Shown: positions 1 through 6,765, counted from the first letter of the stretch. The stretch: DNA of 10,189 nt from Methanosarcinales archaeon (GCA_030605805.1 JAUWHQ010000061.1:1-10189); one strand, 5' to 3'. Notes: generated from the letters alone by a model not told the origin. A program made the numbers and translations.

Positions 1-322
1 GTATTATGTTATCATCGAATGTTGCAATATATAGAACCATCGGGCAGAGGTGCGGGCAGTCCTGGTGGCGCGGGACTGTCAACTCATGCGTTGGTGCTCA
101 AGTGCCAGACCAGAACACACAAGTCCGGTAATCCATTTTCCGGGTACAGACACGGGTCCGCCCCACACAACCACGCATTAGAAATGCGCTGCATCGTGAT
201 ACTGGAGGTCGGGGCGATAGGATGAGCGCAGACAGATGTGAGGTGCGAAGGCGCGTGTTCGCATGATACGGTGCGAACTTCGATCATCGACTCCGGTATT
301 TGCGAAACCGCAAAATCCCGTG
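1..322. other. Intergenic region without a convincing gene
   Basis: No reading frame here has believable codon use, homology or a ribosome binding site; the open frames look like chance ORFs in GC-rich DNA. Visible structure: an AATATATA element at 26-33; a 7-bp hairpin (56-62 with 73-79, one G-U pair, 10-base loop) starting where transcription from that element would begin; a CGCAT/ATGCG hairpin near 174-188; a perfect 7-bp inverted repeat GTTCGCA/TGCGAAC (257-263, 272-278); and TTTGCG/CGCAAA at about 299-314. These could belong to an unannotated RNA or to decayed DNA. No tRNA, SRP RNA or RNase P RNA signature is recognised. Confidence 0.5.
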
Positions 323-481
323 CTATGCGAAGTGCGTCTTCACCTTTTGTGTTATCAAATACCCAAACTTTCTGTGCAACAGTTCAAGTTGCTCTTTTTC
401 TGACAGCGGAGCTAGTTTCAGTTCTGCCTCTCTTTGCAACTGCCGCTTCATCTCCACAGCATCAAATTTCTTATACTTCAT
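323..481 (-). CDS. Small putative antitoxin partner of the PIN protein
   Basis: A 52-residue, charged, largely helical protein starting MKYKKFDAVEMKRQ. Small proteins with a KFDxVEMKR-like start are known companions of this type of PIN protein and are presumed to neutralise it. No DNA-binding fold can be assigned by eye. The start at 481 is chosen because a near-perfect GGAGGTG Shine-Dalgarno lies four bases upstream; a longer in-frame start at 511 would discard that signal and overlap the PIN gene more. The ATG sits 11 bases inside the end of the PIN gene, so the two are probably translated together. The order is toxin first and antitoxin second, the reverse of classical vapBC. The antitoxin role is inferred from context. 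Confidence 0.72.
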   Translation of the reverse strand: MKYKKFDAVEMKRQLQREAELKLAPLSEKEQLELLHRKFGYLITQKVKTHFA

Positions 482-932
482 AAAGCACCTCCCTTGGACT
501 TCTAATTTCAAGAATTGGGTATCCTAACTTCAGATTCACTGAATTTAACATGTGAATACGGTTTATATTTACAATATGCTTATAATTCCAACTTACCAGA
601 ACATCCACTCGCTCCACTGTCGCAATTGCTATATGCCGTGCATCTGAAAGGCTGCTTTCTGTTACAACACCGCCCTCAAGGTAAGCATTGGCAAGTGTAA
701 TTGACTCATCATTAAGAGAAACATATTCAATGTGGTCCCCCGGAACTCGCTTAAGTATATTCTTAACCTTTTCAGGCGCTCCCTCAAGTTCAAACAGCAC
801 CACATCTGAAATAATCGGCATTTTCTTCCCCGAGATGAATTCATCAAACAGTTGCACAGAGTATTCATCGAATTCCTCATCGAAACAACCTCCTATCACA
901 GAAGTATCGACATAGATGCGTGGTCTGAACAT
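471..932 (-). CDS. PIN-domain ribonuclease, VapC-like toxin
   Basis: A 153-residue single-domain PIN protein. The family folds as a small metal-dependent RNase and usually acts as the toxin of a type II toxin-antitoxin pair. Visible acidic residues fit the active site: Asp9 in IYVDTSVIGG, Glu48 in SDVVLFELEGAPE, Asp97 in SLSDARHIAIAT, and Asp110 in VDVLVSWNYKHIVN. The C-terminal NLKLGYPILEIRSPREVL is typical of one subfamily found in archaea and cyanobacteria. A GGAGG Shine-Dalgarno lies ten bases before the ATG at 932. The downstream small gene begins within its last 11 bases. It lies 58 bases downstream of the AT-rich nuclease-like gene on the same strand, but its own GC content is visibly higher, so the two may have different origins. 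The RNA target is unknown. Confidence 0.88.
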   Translation of the reverse strand: MFRPRIYVDTSVIGGCFDEEFDEYSVQLFDEFISGKKMPIISDVVLFELEGAPEKVKNILKRVPGDHIEYVSLNDESITLANAYLEGGVVTESSLSDARHIAIATVERVDVLVSWNYKHIVNINRIHMLNSVNLKLGYPILEIRSPREVLYEV

Positions 933-990
933 ATTTTACATGCCTCCGGAGATATTTGGTAATTGCATAATTTTTTCATTAAATCATCAT

Positions 991-1818
991 CTACTTAGAA
1001 ACTGAAAAAAGTTCTTTAGCTTTATCTTTAAATTCATCAATGAAAATTGGAAGAGAATCAAAATTTATTATTTCTTCAACATTATACATATATTTTATTC
1101 CATATCTTGAAAAGTAAAATCCAATCTCATTTATGTTGGATATATCAATCTGTTCTTCTCCAATTCCTCCGATTTTTCCAAGTACGTAATATCCTATAAT
1201 TTGATTGAACATTTCTCTACTTATCTCTAATTTTTTAGTTGTTTTTATATCAATCATTTGATTATCAATAACAATATCAGCATCCGCACCTCCAACAAGT
1301 ACGGACCCCTCACCAAATGTTGGATTTAATAAACAATAAGAATTTACATTAAAATCTTCAATATTAACAAGAGAGATCAGGTTTCTCAAATCTTGAATAT
1401 CATCATTATCTACGATACCCATGTTTTCATCTACATAGCCTGCCCTATAAATTGGGTCAAGTTGAGCTAAAAGTATTGCACTCTTCAAAATATCTTCATT
1501 AAGAACTCCATTTTTTAAGAATTTAGAATAAGCATCCTTGGCAAATTTCAAGTTCTTTACTGCCTTTTTATTAACCGATGGATTCACTTCTGTCAATTTA
1601 CACGATATTTCTGCTACCCATGTATGTTCTTTCGCTTTGGGGTTGTGATATTTTAGATAAAATCTCACTAAATAATCAAAAGCGGTACCAATCATTCCGA
1701 AATGGTTGGTAAGTGGTGGTGCTTTTATCTCGCCGACAATTTTACCTCTTGGCTTCTTAAATTCATTAGCAAATAATTCTCGTACTTCCTTATTTTTAAT
1801 AAATGATGTTAAACTCAT
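991..1818 (-). CDS. AT-rich orphan protein with PD-(D/E)XK nuclease-like motifs
   Basis: A 275-residue protein I do not recognise as a named family. Its C-terminal half has the motif order of the PD-(D/E)XK/RecB-like nuclease fold: GGADADIVID (Asp179, Asp181), then MIDIKTTK (Asp190, Lys192), then FNQIIGYYVLG (Gln206, Tyr210-211). The N-terminal GTAFDYLVRFYL (residues 44-55) resembles the helical motif that precedes the core in RecB/Cas4-like nucleases. There is no signal peptide or membrane segment. The coding sequence is far more AT-rich than the surrounding housekeeping genes and uses AT-ending codons, as expected of imported DNA. Its ATG overlaps the stop of an upstream remnant frame (ATGA), so it was probably the second gene of an operon. 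Nuclease activity is inferred from motifs only; a defence or mobile-element role is possible, but no helicase, methylase or recombinase accompanies it here. Confidence 0.62.
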   Translation of the reverse strand: MSLTSFIKNKEVRELFANEFKKPRGKIVGEIKAPPLTNHFGMIGTAFDYLVRFYLKYHNPKAKEHTWVAEISCKLTEVNPSVNKKAVKNLKFAKDAYSKFLKNGVLNEDILKSAILLAQLDPIYRAGYVDENMGIVDNDDIQDLRNLISLVNIEDFNVNSYCLLNPTFGEGSVLVGGADADIVIDNQMIDIKTTKKLEISREMFNQIIGYYVLGKIGGIGEEQIDISNINEIGFYFSRYGIKYMYNVEEIINFDSLPIFIDEFKDKAKELFSVSK

Positions 1819-1957
1819 CCTATCAACCGCCTTTCGATTTCAATATCTGTGCCACCAAACGCTTCTCCCATAGATTGCAGGTAATGTAATATATCCGAAC
1901 TCTTTTTTCATAACTCGTTAATATCTTTCAGACGACTTAACAATATCTCCTGGTATC
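1815..1957 (-). pseudogene. Possible C-terminal remnant of a lost upstream gene
   Basis: Reading minus-strand in the frame that ends with TGA at 1817-1815 gives plausible protein: YQEILLSRLKDINEL, an in-frame TGA at 1910-1908, then KKSSDILHYLQSMGEAFGG and a charged tail ending ERRLIG. Its stop codon overlaps the ATG of the nuclease-like gene as ATGA, the arrangement used by genuine operon neighbours in this window. Another TGA at 1958-1956 closes the frame just where AT-rich sequence gives way to GC-rich sequence. I read it as the tail of a partner gene, 5'-truncated and carrying a nonsense change. Alternatives: a short coupled leader ORF starting at the ATG at 1871, or chance. A TATA-like GGATATATTAC (1896-1886) lies inside it and could now drive the nuclease-like gene. 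Confidence 0.35.
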
Positions 1958-1965
1958 AACCCGCC

Positions 1966-2246
1966 CCAAAAAACATACATTCACGCGGGGACAATCCCGA
2001 CATCAGGCATACCCCAAGCCCCCCCCGAAGTCACTATATATGCCCCGCACTTAAGCATGTAGCCAGTGCAATCGCGCCCTCGCGCTTGGTTTGGCTGTGC
2101 CGACGTCTTGTGTATGATCAGCCAGTAGCAAATCCATGCATTGATCCTGACAGAATTCTCCTCGTTCCATGCTGGATAAATCGAAACTCACCCCAACATA
2201 AAATCTCCGTGAGTTGAACTGTCCGCACCCGGGTGGCGCGGATAAC
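1966..2246. other. GC-rich intergenic region before gatE
   Basis: No convincing reading frame on either strand. It contains a CGGG/CCCG hairpin near 1987-1999, a run of eight C (2019-2026), a TATATAT element (2034-2040), a GCACT/AGTGC hairpin (2047-2051 with 2065-2069) and a GCGC-stem near 2074-2085. It starts abruptly beside the AT-rich accessory block. The first stretch may be residual DNA from a rearrangement; nothing identifies a known RNA. Confidence 0.4.
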
Positions 2247-2256
2247 AAATATATAC
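2247..2256 (+). promoter_or_regulatory. TATA box for the gatE operon
   Basis: AAATATATAC is centred about 28 bases before the gatE ATG. Archaeal transcription starts roughly 25-28 bases past the TATA centre, so the gatE mRNA would begin at or within a few bases of its ATG (a leaderless transcript). This fits the absence of a Shine-Dalgarno before position 2279. Confidence 0.6.
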
Positions 2257-2278
2257 TACGACGGTATATCCACAACAG

Positions 2279-4165
2279 ATGACCGATTCGAACAAACCCG
2301 ATCTTGATTACAAAAGGCTTGGTCTCATGGCTGGGCTGGAGATTCACCAGCAACTCGATACCGCTTGCAAGCTCTTCTGCAACTGCCCGACGATGCTTCG
2401 GGATACTCGCGAATCAAATTACGAGTTTTTCAGATACCTGCGACCGACCCAGAGCGAGATGGGGGAGACTGATCAGGCAGCACTCGACGAGGTAAAGGTT
2501 ATCCGTAAATTTATATACAAAGCATATCCGAGCACCTGTCTGGTCGAGAACGATGAAGAGCCGCCCCGCGAGCTGAATGAGGAGGCGATCGATATCACGC
2601 TCATGACCGCCAGGTTGCTGAATATGCAGCCTGTTGACGAGATCCATGTCATGCGCAAGCTCGTGATCGATGGCTCAAACACTGCCGGATTCCAGCGCAC
2701 ATCGCTCGTTGCGACCGACGGATACTTCGAGACATCGCACGGCAGGGTTGGCGTGGATGTGCTCTGCCTCGAGGAGGATGCTTGCCAGCGGGTCGAGGAG
2801 CGCGAAGAGGGCGTTGTATTCTCGCTCGACCGTCTCGGCATACCCTTGGTCGAGATCGGTACTGCTCCTGACATCGTAACGCCTGCACATGCACGAGAAG
2901 CAGCCGAGCACATCGGCATGATCCTGCGCTCGACCGGGGTTGTGAAGCGGGGAATAGGCACGATCAGGCAGGATGTCAACATCTCGATCGCGGACGGTGC
3001 AAGAGTCGAGGTTAAGGGTGTGCAGGAGCTCGATCTGATAGAAACGATCGTGGAACAGGAGGCGCTCAGGCAGGTCAGGCTGCTTGAGATCAGAGACGAA
3101 CTGCAGAGGCGCGGAGCATCGGTCGGCGAAATTACGGATGTGACACATATCTTTGAGGACACAACGTCTGCGATCGTCAGGAAGAAGATGGGATGCGTGC
3201 TTGCTCTGCGTCTTTGCGGATTTGCAGGCATGGTCGGGGCTGAAATTCAGCCAGACCGCCGTCTCGGATCCGAATTTTCGGATCGGGCAAAGAAAGCAGG
3301 GGTTGGAGGAGTGTTCCACACCGATGAGCTGCCCGGCTACGGGATCACCGATACCGAGGTCGAGACATTACGAACAGGTGTTGGTGCGAGGGGGGATGAT
3401 TGCGTGGTGATCGTAGCTGATGCGCACGACCGGGCGGTAAATGCGCTGCAAGCAGTCGTGCTGCGGGCAGAGCAGGCGATCATTGGCGTGCCAGAGGAGA
3501 CGCGAAAGATGCTGCCAGCTGGCACCACTGCATACCTGCGACCGCTTCCCGGTGCTGCGCGGATGTATCCTGAAACCGATGTGCCCCCGGTGCCGGTCAC
3601 AGGCAGAATCGATAAGATAACCACGCCCGAACTGTTATCCGCGCGAAAGGATCGTTATGTCCGGGAATACAACCTTTCGGATGATCTGGCGCGGCAGATC
3701 GTATATTCGAGGCGTCTGGCGCTCTTTGATGACATCATGAAATCGGTGAGCGTGGACGGTTCTCTGGTGGTGCGGACCCTGACTGCAACCCTGACCGAAC
3801 TTAAAAAAGAAGGTGTTTCGATCGGACAATTGCAGAATAATCATTTTTCAGAGATGTTCGGTTTGATATCAGATGGTAAAATCGCGAAAGAGGGGGTCAT
3901 CGACATATTACGCCTGCTTGCAGAGCAGCCAGACCGTTCGGTAGGAGACGCGGCAGCAAGCCTTGGTCTCGTCGGCATGGATGAGAAACAGACCAAAAGC
4001 GTGATTGCAAGGGTGGTTGCAGAGCGGCGTGATTTTGTGCATGAACGGGGACCTGGCGCGATTGGTCCGCTGATGGGCGTGGTGATGCAGGAGCTGCGTG
4101 GCAAGGCTGACGGCAAGTTGATCAGCAGGATACTTACAGAAAAGATCAGTGAGGAATTAGCATGA
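2279..4165 (+). CDS. gatE: Glu-tRNA(Gln) amidotransferase subunit E
   Basis: A 628-residue protein of the length expected for archaeal GatE. With GatD it converts Glu-tRNA(Gln) to Gln-tRNA(Gln) in the cytoplasm, the archaeal route to glutaminyl-tRNA. The GatB-like kinase/amidation core carries GLEIHQQLDT (19-28), CKLFCNCP (30-37), PLVEIGTAPDI (189-199), GTIRQDVNISI (227-237) and VEVKGVQELD (243-252). Residues about 285-430 form the GAD insertion that distinguishes GatE from bacterial GatB, followed by MYPETDVPPV (429-438). The last ~130 residues are the helical GatB/YqeY tail that contacts tRNA. The start at 2279 follows a well-placed TATA box and begins MTDSNKPDLDYKRLGLMAGL, as expected. gatD is not in the window. 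The stop overlaps the ferredoxin start (ATGA). Confidence 0.97.
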   Translation: MTDSNKPDLDYKRLGLMAGLEIHQQLDTACKLFCNCPTMLRDTRESNYEFFRYLRPTQSEMGETDQAALDEVKVIRKFIYKAYPSTCLVENDEEPPRELNEEAIDITLMTARLLNMQPVDEIHVMRKLVIDGSNTAGFQRTSLVATDGYFETSHGRVGVDVLCLEEDACQRVEEREEGVVFSLDRLGIPLVEIGTAPDIVTPAHAREAAEHIGMILRSTGVVKRGIGTIRQDVNISIADGARVEVKGVQELDLIETIVEQEALRQVRLLEIRDELQRRGASVGEITDVTHIFEDTTSAIVRKKMGCVLALRLCGFAGMVGAEIQPDRRLGSEFSDRAKKAGVGGVFHTDELPGYGITDTEVETLRTGVGARGDDCVVIVADAHDRAVNALQAVVLRAEQAIIGVPEETRKMLPAGTTAYLRPLPGAARMYPETDVPPVPVTGRIDKITTPELLSARKDRYVREYNLSDDLARQIVYSRRLALFDDIMKSVSVDGSLVVRTLTATLTELKKEGVSIGQLQNNHFSEMFGLISDGKIAKEGVIDILRLLAEQPDRSVGDAAASLGLVGMDEKQTKSVIARVVAERRDFVHERGPGAIGPLMGVVMQELRGKADGKLISRILTEKISEELA

Positions 4166-4332
4166 TTGGCGTGAATCGATATAAATGTGGATATTGCGGC
4201 GCATGTGTCTCTGTCTGCCCGATTGGCGCAGTCGAACTCGTGGAGACATGGATCGAGATCGCAGATGACTGCACCGAATGCGGGACGTGTGCAGGGGTAT
4301 GTCCGATCGGAGCGCTCGAGGTGCTGAAATGA
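4162..4332 (+). CDS. Small 2x[4Fe-4S] ferredoxin, probable electron donor to geranylgeranyl reductase
   Basis: A 56-residue protein lying between gatE and the reductase. It has two complete cluster motifs: CGYCGACVSVCP (Cys9, 12, 15, 19) and CTECGTCAGVCP (Cys37, 40, 43, 47), the CxxCxxCxxxCP pattern of bacterial-type ferredoxins binding two [4Fe-4S] clusters. It is cytoplasmic with no extra domain. Its ATG overlaps the gatE stop, and its TGA overlaps the next ATG, so all three are translationally linked; GTGAGGAA upstream can act as ribosome binding site. In Methanosarcina acetivorans an adjacent ferredoxin is known to be required by geranylgeranyl reductase for full lipid saturation, which makes the same role likely here. 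Confidence 0.93.
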   Translation: MIGVNRYKCGYCGACVSVCPIGAVELVETWIEIADDCTECGTCAGVCPIGALEVLK

Positions 4333-5522
4333 CGGCTAAACCGGATAAATACGACATCGTCATCGTTGGCGCAGGACCTGCTGGCTCGATTACCGCAAAG
4401 ACCGCTGCTGCACACGGATCCAATGTACTGATGATCGAAAAGCGGCAGGCGATCGGAGATCCGGTCAGGTGCGCGGAGGGTGTTTCGAAACCTCAGATTA
4501 AAGAGCATATAGAACCGGATGAGCGATGGATCGCAGCCGAGGTCAAAGGTTCACGAATCTATGCCCCTGACGGTACCAGTGTTGAGCTATCAGAGGATGT
4601 TTCAGGCGCGGAGGTTGGATACACGCTTGAACGCAAGCTATTTGACCGTGCGCTTGCCAGCGAGGCGGCACTTGCCGGAGCAGAGGTGTGCGTCAAGACA
4701 CGGGCGACAGGCGTGATCATAGAGGACGGATTCGTCAAAGGCATCACTGCCATGCATCTTGGCGAGGAATGCGAGATTCGGGCAGATATTGTGATCGGTG
4801 CGGATGGCGTCGAGTCCAAGATCGGGCGGTGGGCAGGCATCAACACCACGCTTCAACCATCAGATCTCGAGACCGGTGCGCAGTTCCTTGTGGCGGATAT
4901 CGATATCGACCAGGATTTCTGTGAATTTCATCTTGGCTCCGCGATAGCACCATCCGGATATCTATGGGTCTTTCCGAAGGGAAACCGGTCTGCAAACGTC
5001 GGGCTTGCGATCGGTGGCGATGTGTGCAGCCAGGGGGATCGCCCGATCGATCTCTTGCGGAATTTTGTCGAAGAACGGTACCCCAACGGCAAAATTATCG
5101 AAATCGTGGTCGGTGGCGTGCCAACATCAGGACCGCTTGAAGAGATGGTCACAGACGGCTTGATGCTGGTCGGCGATGCAGCCCGCCAGTCTGATCCGCT
5201 CACAGGCGGTGGGATCATCAACGCGATGGATGCCGGACGCATTGCAGGAGAGGTTGCAGCACAGGCGATCTCCGAAGGAAACGTCTCAAAAGCGAGATTG
5301 CAGGAATACGAGACCATCTGGAGGGAACGCCACGGCAAACGATTGAAGAGGTCGCTTGCTGTGAAGAATCGCTTCGTGACGATGAACGACAGCGATCTGA
5401 ACAACCTCGTGCACTCTGTCGAGGGCATCGATTTCAGCACGATGACCCTCTTTGAAATGCTGAAAGTGCTGGTTCGCAAAAACCCGAAGATGCTTCTTAG
5501 TCTGCGGAAGCTGTTTGTATAG
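4329..5522 (+). CDS. Digeranylgeranylglycerophospholipid (geranylgeranyl) reductase
   Basis: A 397-residue FAD enzyme that hydrogenates the double bonds of geranylgeranyl chains in archaeal ether lipids at the membrane surface. Motifs in order: FAD-binding VIVGAGPAGS (11-20) with Glu37 after the second strand; GDPVRCAEGVS (43-53) with the family cysteine, Cys48; IGADG (156-160); YLWVFPKG (211-218), the substrate-side signature; and GDAARQSDPLTGGGI (282-296), the second FAD motif. Length matches the archaeal family. The start at 4329 is preferred over the upstream in-frame ATG at 4278 because it overlaps the ferredoxin stop, has GAGGTG just upstream, and starts seven residues before the beta strand. 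It is co-transcribed with its ferredoxin and ends 14 bases from the convergent comD. Confidence 0.95.
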   Translation: MTAKPDKYDIVIVGAGPAGSITAKTAAAHGSNVLMIEKRQAIGDPVRCAEGVSKPQIKEHIEPDERWIAAEVKGSRIYAPDGTSVELSEDVSGAEVGYTLERKLFDRALASEAALAGAEVCVKTRATGVIIEDGFVKGITAMHLGEECEIRADIVIGADGVESKIGRWAGINTTLQPSDLETGAQFLVADIDIDQDFCEFHLGSAIAPSGYLWVFPKGNRSANVGLAIGGDVCSQGDRPIDLLRNFVEERYPNGKIIEIVVGGVPTSGPLEEMVTDGLMLVGDAARQSDPLTGGGIINAMDAGRIAGEVAAQAISEGNVSKARLQEYETIWRERHGKRLKRSLAVKNRFVTMNDSDLNNLVHSVEGIDFSTMTLFEMLKVLVRKNPKMLLSLRKLFV

Positions 5523-5536
5523 CCAGAAAAACCCTG

Positions 5537-6040
5537 CTAAACTATGGAGGCTCCTGACCAGAACGACTCGCCCAGAAGAATCGCGACCGGAAGCCCTGAC
5601 GTCTTTGCAAGCGTCCATGCACCCGAAACCACCTCACCGATCTCTGCCGGCAGGGGCGAATACCATGGTATCCCGAGATCGTCGAGCAGTCTGGGCGTCA
5701 GCTGCCCCATCGGCACCTGCGCGGAGATCCGCTCGCCGAGATCGCCGCGATGGCTGATGATCATCAGCAGCGGTATCCGGTACAGCAGATCGAGCGATGC
5801 GAGCGCACCCGCACTGTTCCCGAGACCTGAGTTCTGCATGACCATCGCCGGGTTCTTTCCGCCGAGATATGCGCCAGCGCATACCCCGATGCCCTCCTCT
5901 TCCCGTGTCACCGGGATATGTATGATCTCCTCGTCGCCCTCGATCTCATCGAGCAGTTCTTTGAGATTAACACAAGGAACACTCGCCACAAAATCGATTC
6001 CTGCCTTTTTCAAAGCGTCAAAGACCATGGATCGTGCCAT
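5537..6040 (-). CDS. comD: Sulfopyruvate decarboxylase, alpha subunit
   Basis: A 167-residue protein matching ComD in length and motifs. ComD is the pyrimidine-binding half of the thiamine diphosphate enzyme that decarboxylates sulfopyruvate to sulfoacetaldehyde in coenzyme M biosynthesis; ComE supplies the other half. Visible features: IDFVASVPCVNLKELL (15-30); VTREEEGIGVCAGAYLGG (44-61), with the glutamate that activates the cofactor; MVMQNSGLGNSAGALASL (66-83); and MIISHRGDLGE (93-103). The start at 6040 is chosen over longer GTG-initiated forms because GGTGAT lies just upstream and MARSMVFDALKKAG is the usual beginning. It follows the Fe-S protein by 7 bases, so the two form an operon. 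No comE is present on this window; a related phosphonopyruvate decarboxylase is less likely. Confidence 0.9.
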   Translation of the reverse strand: MARSMVFDALKKAGIDFVASVPCVNLKELLDEIEGDEEIIHIPVTREEEGIGVCAGAYLGGKNPAMVMQNSGLGNSAGALASLDLLYRIPLLMIISHRGDLGERISAQVPMGQLTPRLLDDLGIPWYSPLPAEIGEVVSGAWTLAKTSGLPVAILLGESFWSGASIV

Positions 6041-6047
6041 ATTCACA

Positions 6048-6719
6048 TCACCACACCTTGAGATCGATGCCCTCGATCCGCACACGAATCCCCTCCGAAT
6101 GCACGATCACGCCTGAATGCACCTTGCCCATCATGCAGTGCTCTGGCAGAAACCGCACCGTTGCTCCGACATCAGGAACATCTCCCTTCGTTACCAGCCC
6201 CTCGAAGGCAACGACCATGCAGATTCCGGTATCTGTCCATTTCATGTCATGACCGATCCGGTGGAGCGGTCCGACGATGTGCACCGTAACAATTCCGTGA
6301 TTTACCTCAAGAATCTCTGCGAAATGCGTTACCGGGCACCCCCATGGACGGTAACGGATGATATCCCCGATTTCAACCTGAATATTTCTGTCAAACGGAT
6401 GTAAATCCTCCTTGCAGGACGTTTCGCCATCAAACGGTGATAAAACAAAATCCGCTCCAAGATGATCGATGAGTCCAACGATCTCTTCGTTCACAAGCGT
6501 TCCTGCTTCCACTGCCTTCCCCTCTCCTCCTCTCGCCGGACCTGATAAAATCTCGTTGATTGCCCTGATACGCCCCTTGAATCGATCCTGAAGCAGAAAA
6601 GGGCATCCTGCCGCTTCTGCCTGCCCGGCAGCCAGTGCCGCTGCGAACTGCATACAGTTTGCGCACCCGCACTCGCCGCAATTGAGCCCTGGTAGTAACC
6701 GATATATTTGTTTCATCAT
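6048..6719 (-). CDS. Uncharacterised protein with N-terminal 4Fe-4S domain, linked to comD
   Basis: A 223-residue soluble protein. Residues 8-42 are a PF04060-type Fe-S domain as in the CO dehydrogenase/corrinoid protein family: LPGLNCGECGCANCMQFA (Cys14, 17, 22, plus Cys19), then GCPFL with Cys39. The remaining ~170 residues are beta-rich and I do not recognise them; they hold conserved-looking segments such as RYRPWGCPVTHFAEI, VHIVGPLHRIG and LPEHCMMGKVHSG, with cysteines and histidines that might bind metal. The start at 6719 is chosen because AAGGA lies seven bases upstream; a GTG-initiated extension to 6824 would run through promoter repeats. The 7-base gap to comD implies co-translation and suggests a job connected with coenzyme M or sulfur chemistry, which is inference only. 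Confidence 0.8.
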   Translation of the reverse strand: MMKQIYRLLPGLNCGECGCANCMQFAAALAAGQAEAAGCPFLLQDRFKGRIRAINEILSGPARGGEGKAVEAGTLVNEEIVGLIDHLGADFVLSPFDGETSCKEDLHPFDRNIQVEIGDIIRYRPWGCPVTHFAEILEVNHGIVTVHIVGPLHRIGHDMKWTDTGICMVVAFEGLVTKGDVPDVGATVRFLPEHCMMGKVHSGVIVHSEGIRVRIEGIDLKVW

Positions 6720-6765
6720 CGCCGGTTCCTTATTTCGAGTTTGCTTGCATCCGGCGGCACATAAA

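Noticed and set aside
482..511. Ten-residue longer start of the small antitoxin
   Set aside because: The GGAGGTG site is placed for the ATG at 481, and the protein then starts with the expected KFDxVEMKR-like segment.
1840..1911. Alternative 23-codon ORF starting ATGAAAAAAGAG upstream of the nuclease-like gene
   Set aside because: It ends 21 bases before the next gene, has no clear ribosome site, and competes with the frame that ends exactly at the ATGA overlap.
2113..2155. C/D-box sRNA-like boxes (ATGATCA, then CTGA)
   Set aside because: Box C deviates from RTGATGA, internal D'/C' boxes and terminal kink-turn pairing are missing.
64..2241. 10-base direct repeat GGTGGCGCGG at 64-73 and 2232-2241, and AATCCCG at 314-320 and 1993-1999, as attachment-site candidates around the accessory block
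   Set aside because: Matches are short enough to arise by chance, do not extend, and the 10-mers do not lie at the block edges; no integrase is present.
2473..3231. Long minus-strand open frame (252 codons) inside gatE
   Set aside because: Serine/arginine-rich antisense shadow of a strongly coding gatE; no ribosome site and no recognisable motif.
5544..6116. Plus-strand open frame (190 codons) opposite comD
   Set aside because: Antisense shadow; the minus-strand frame has clear ComD motifs and a ribosome binding site.
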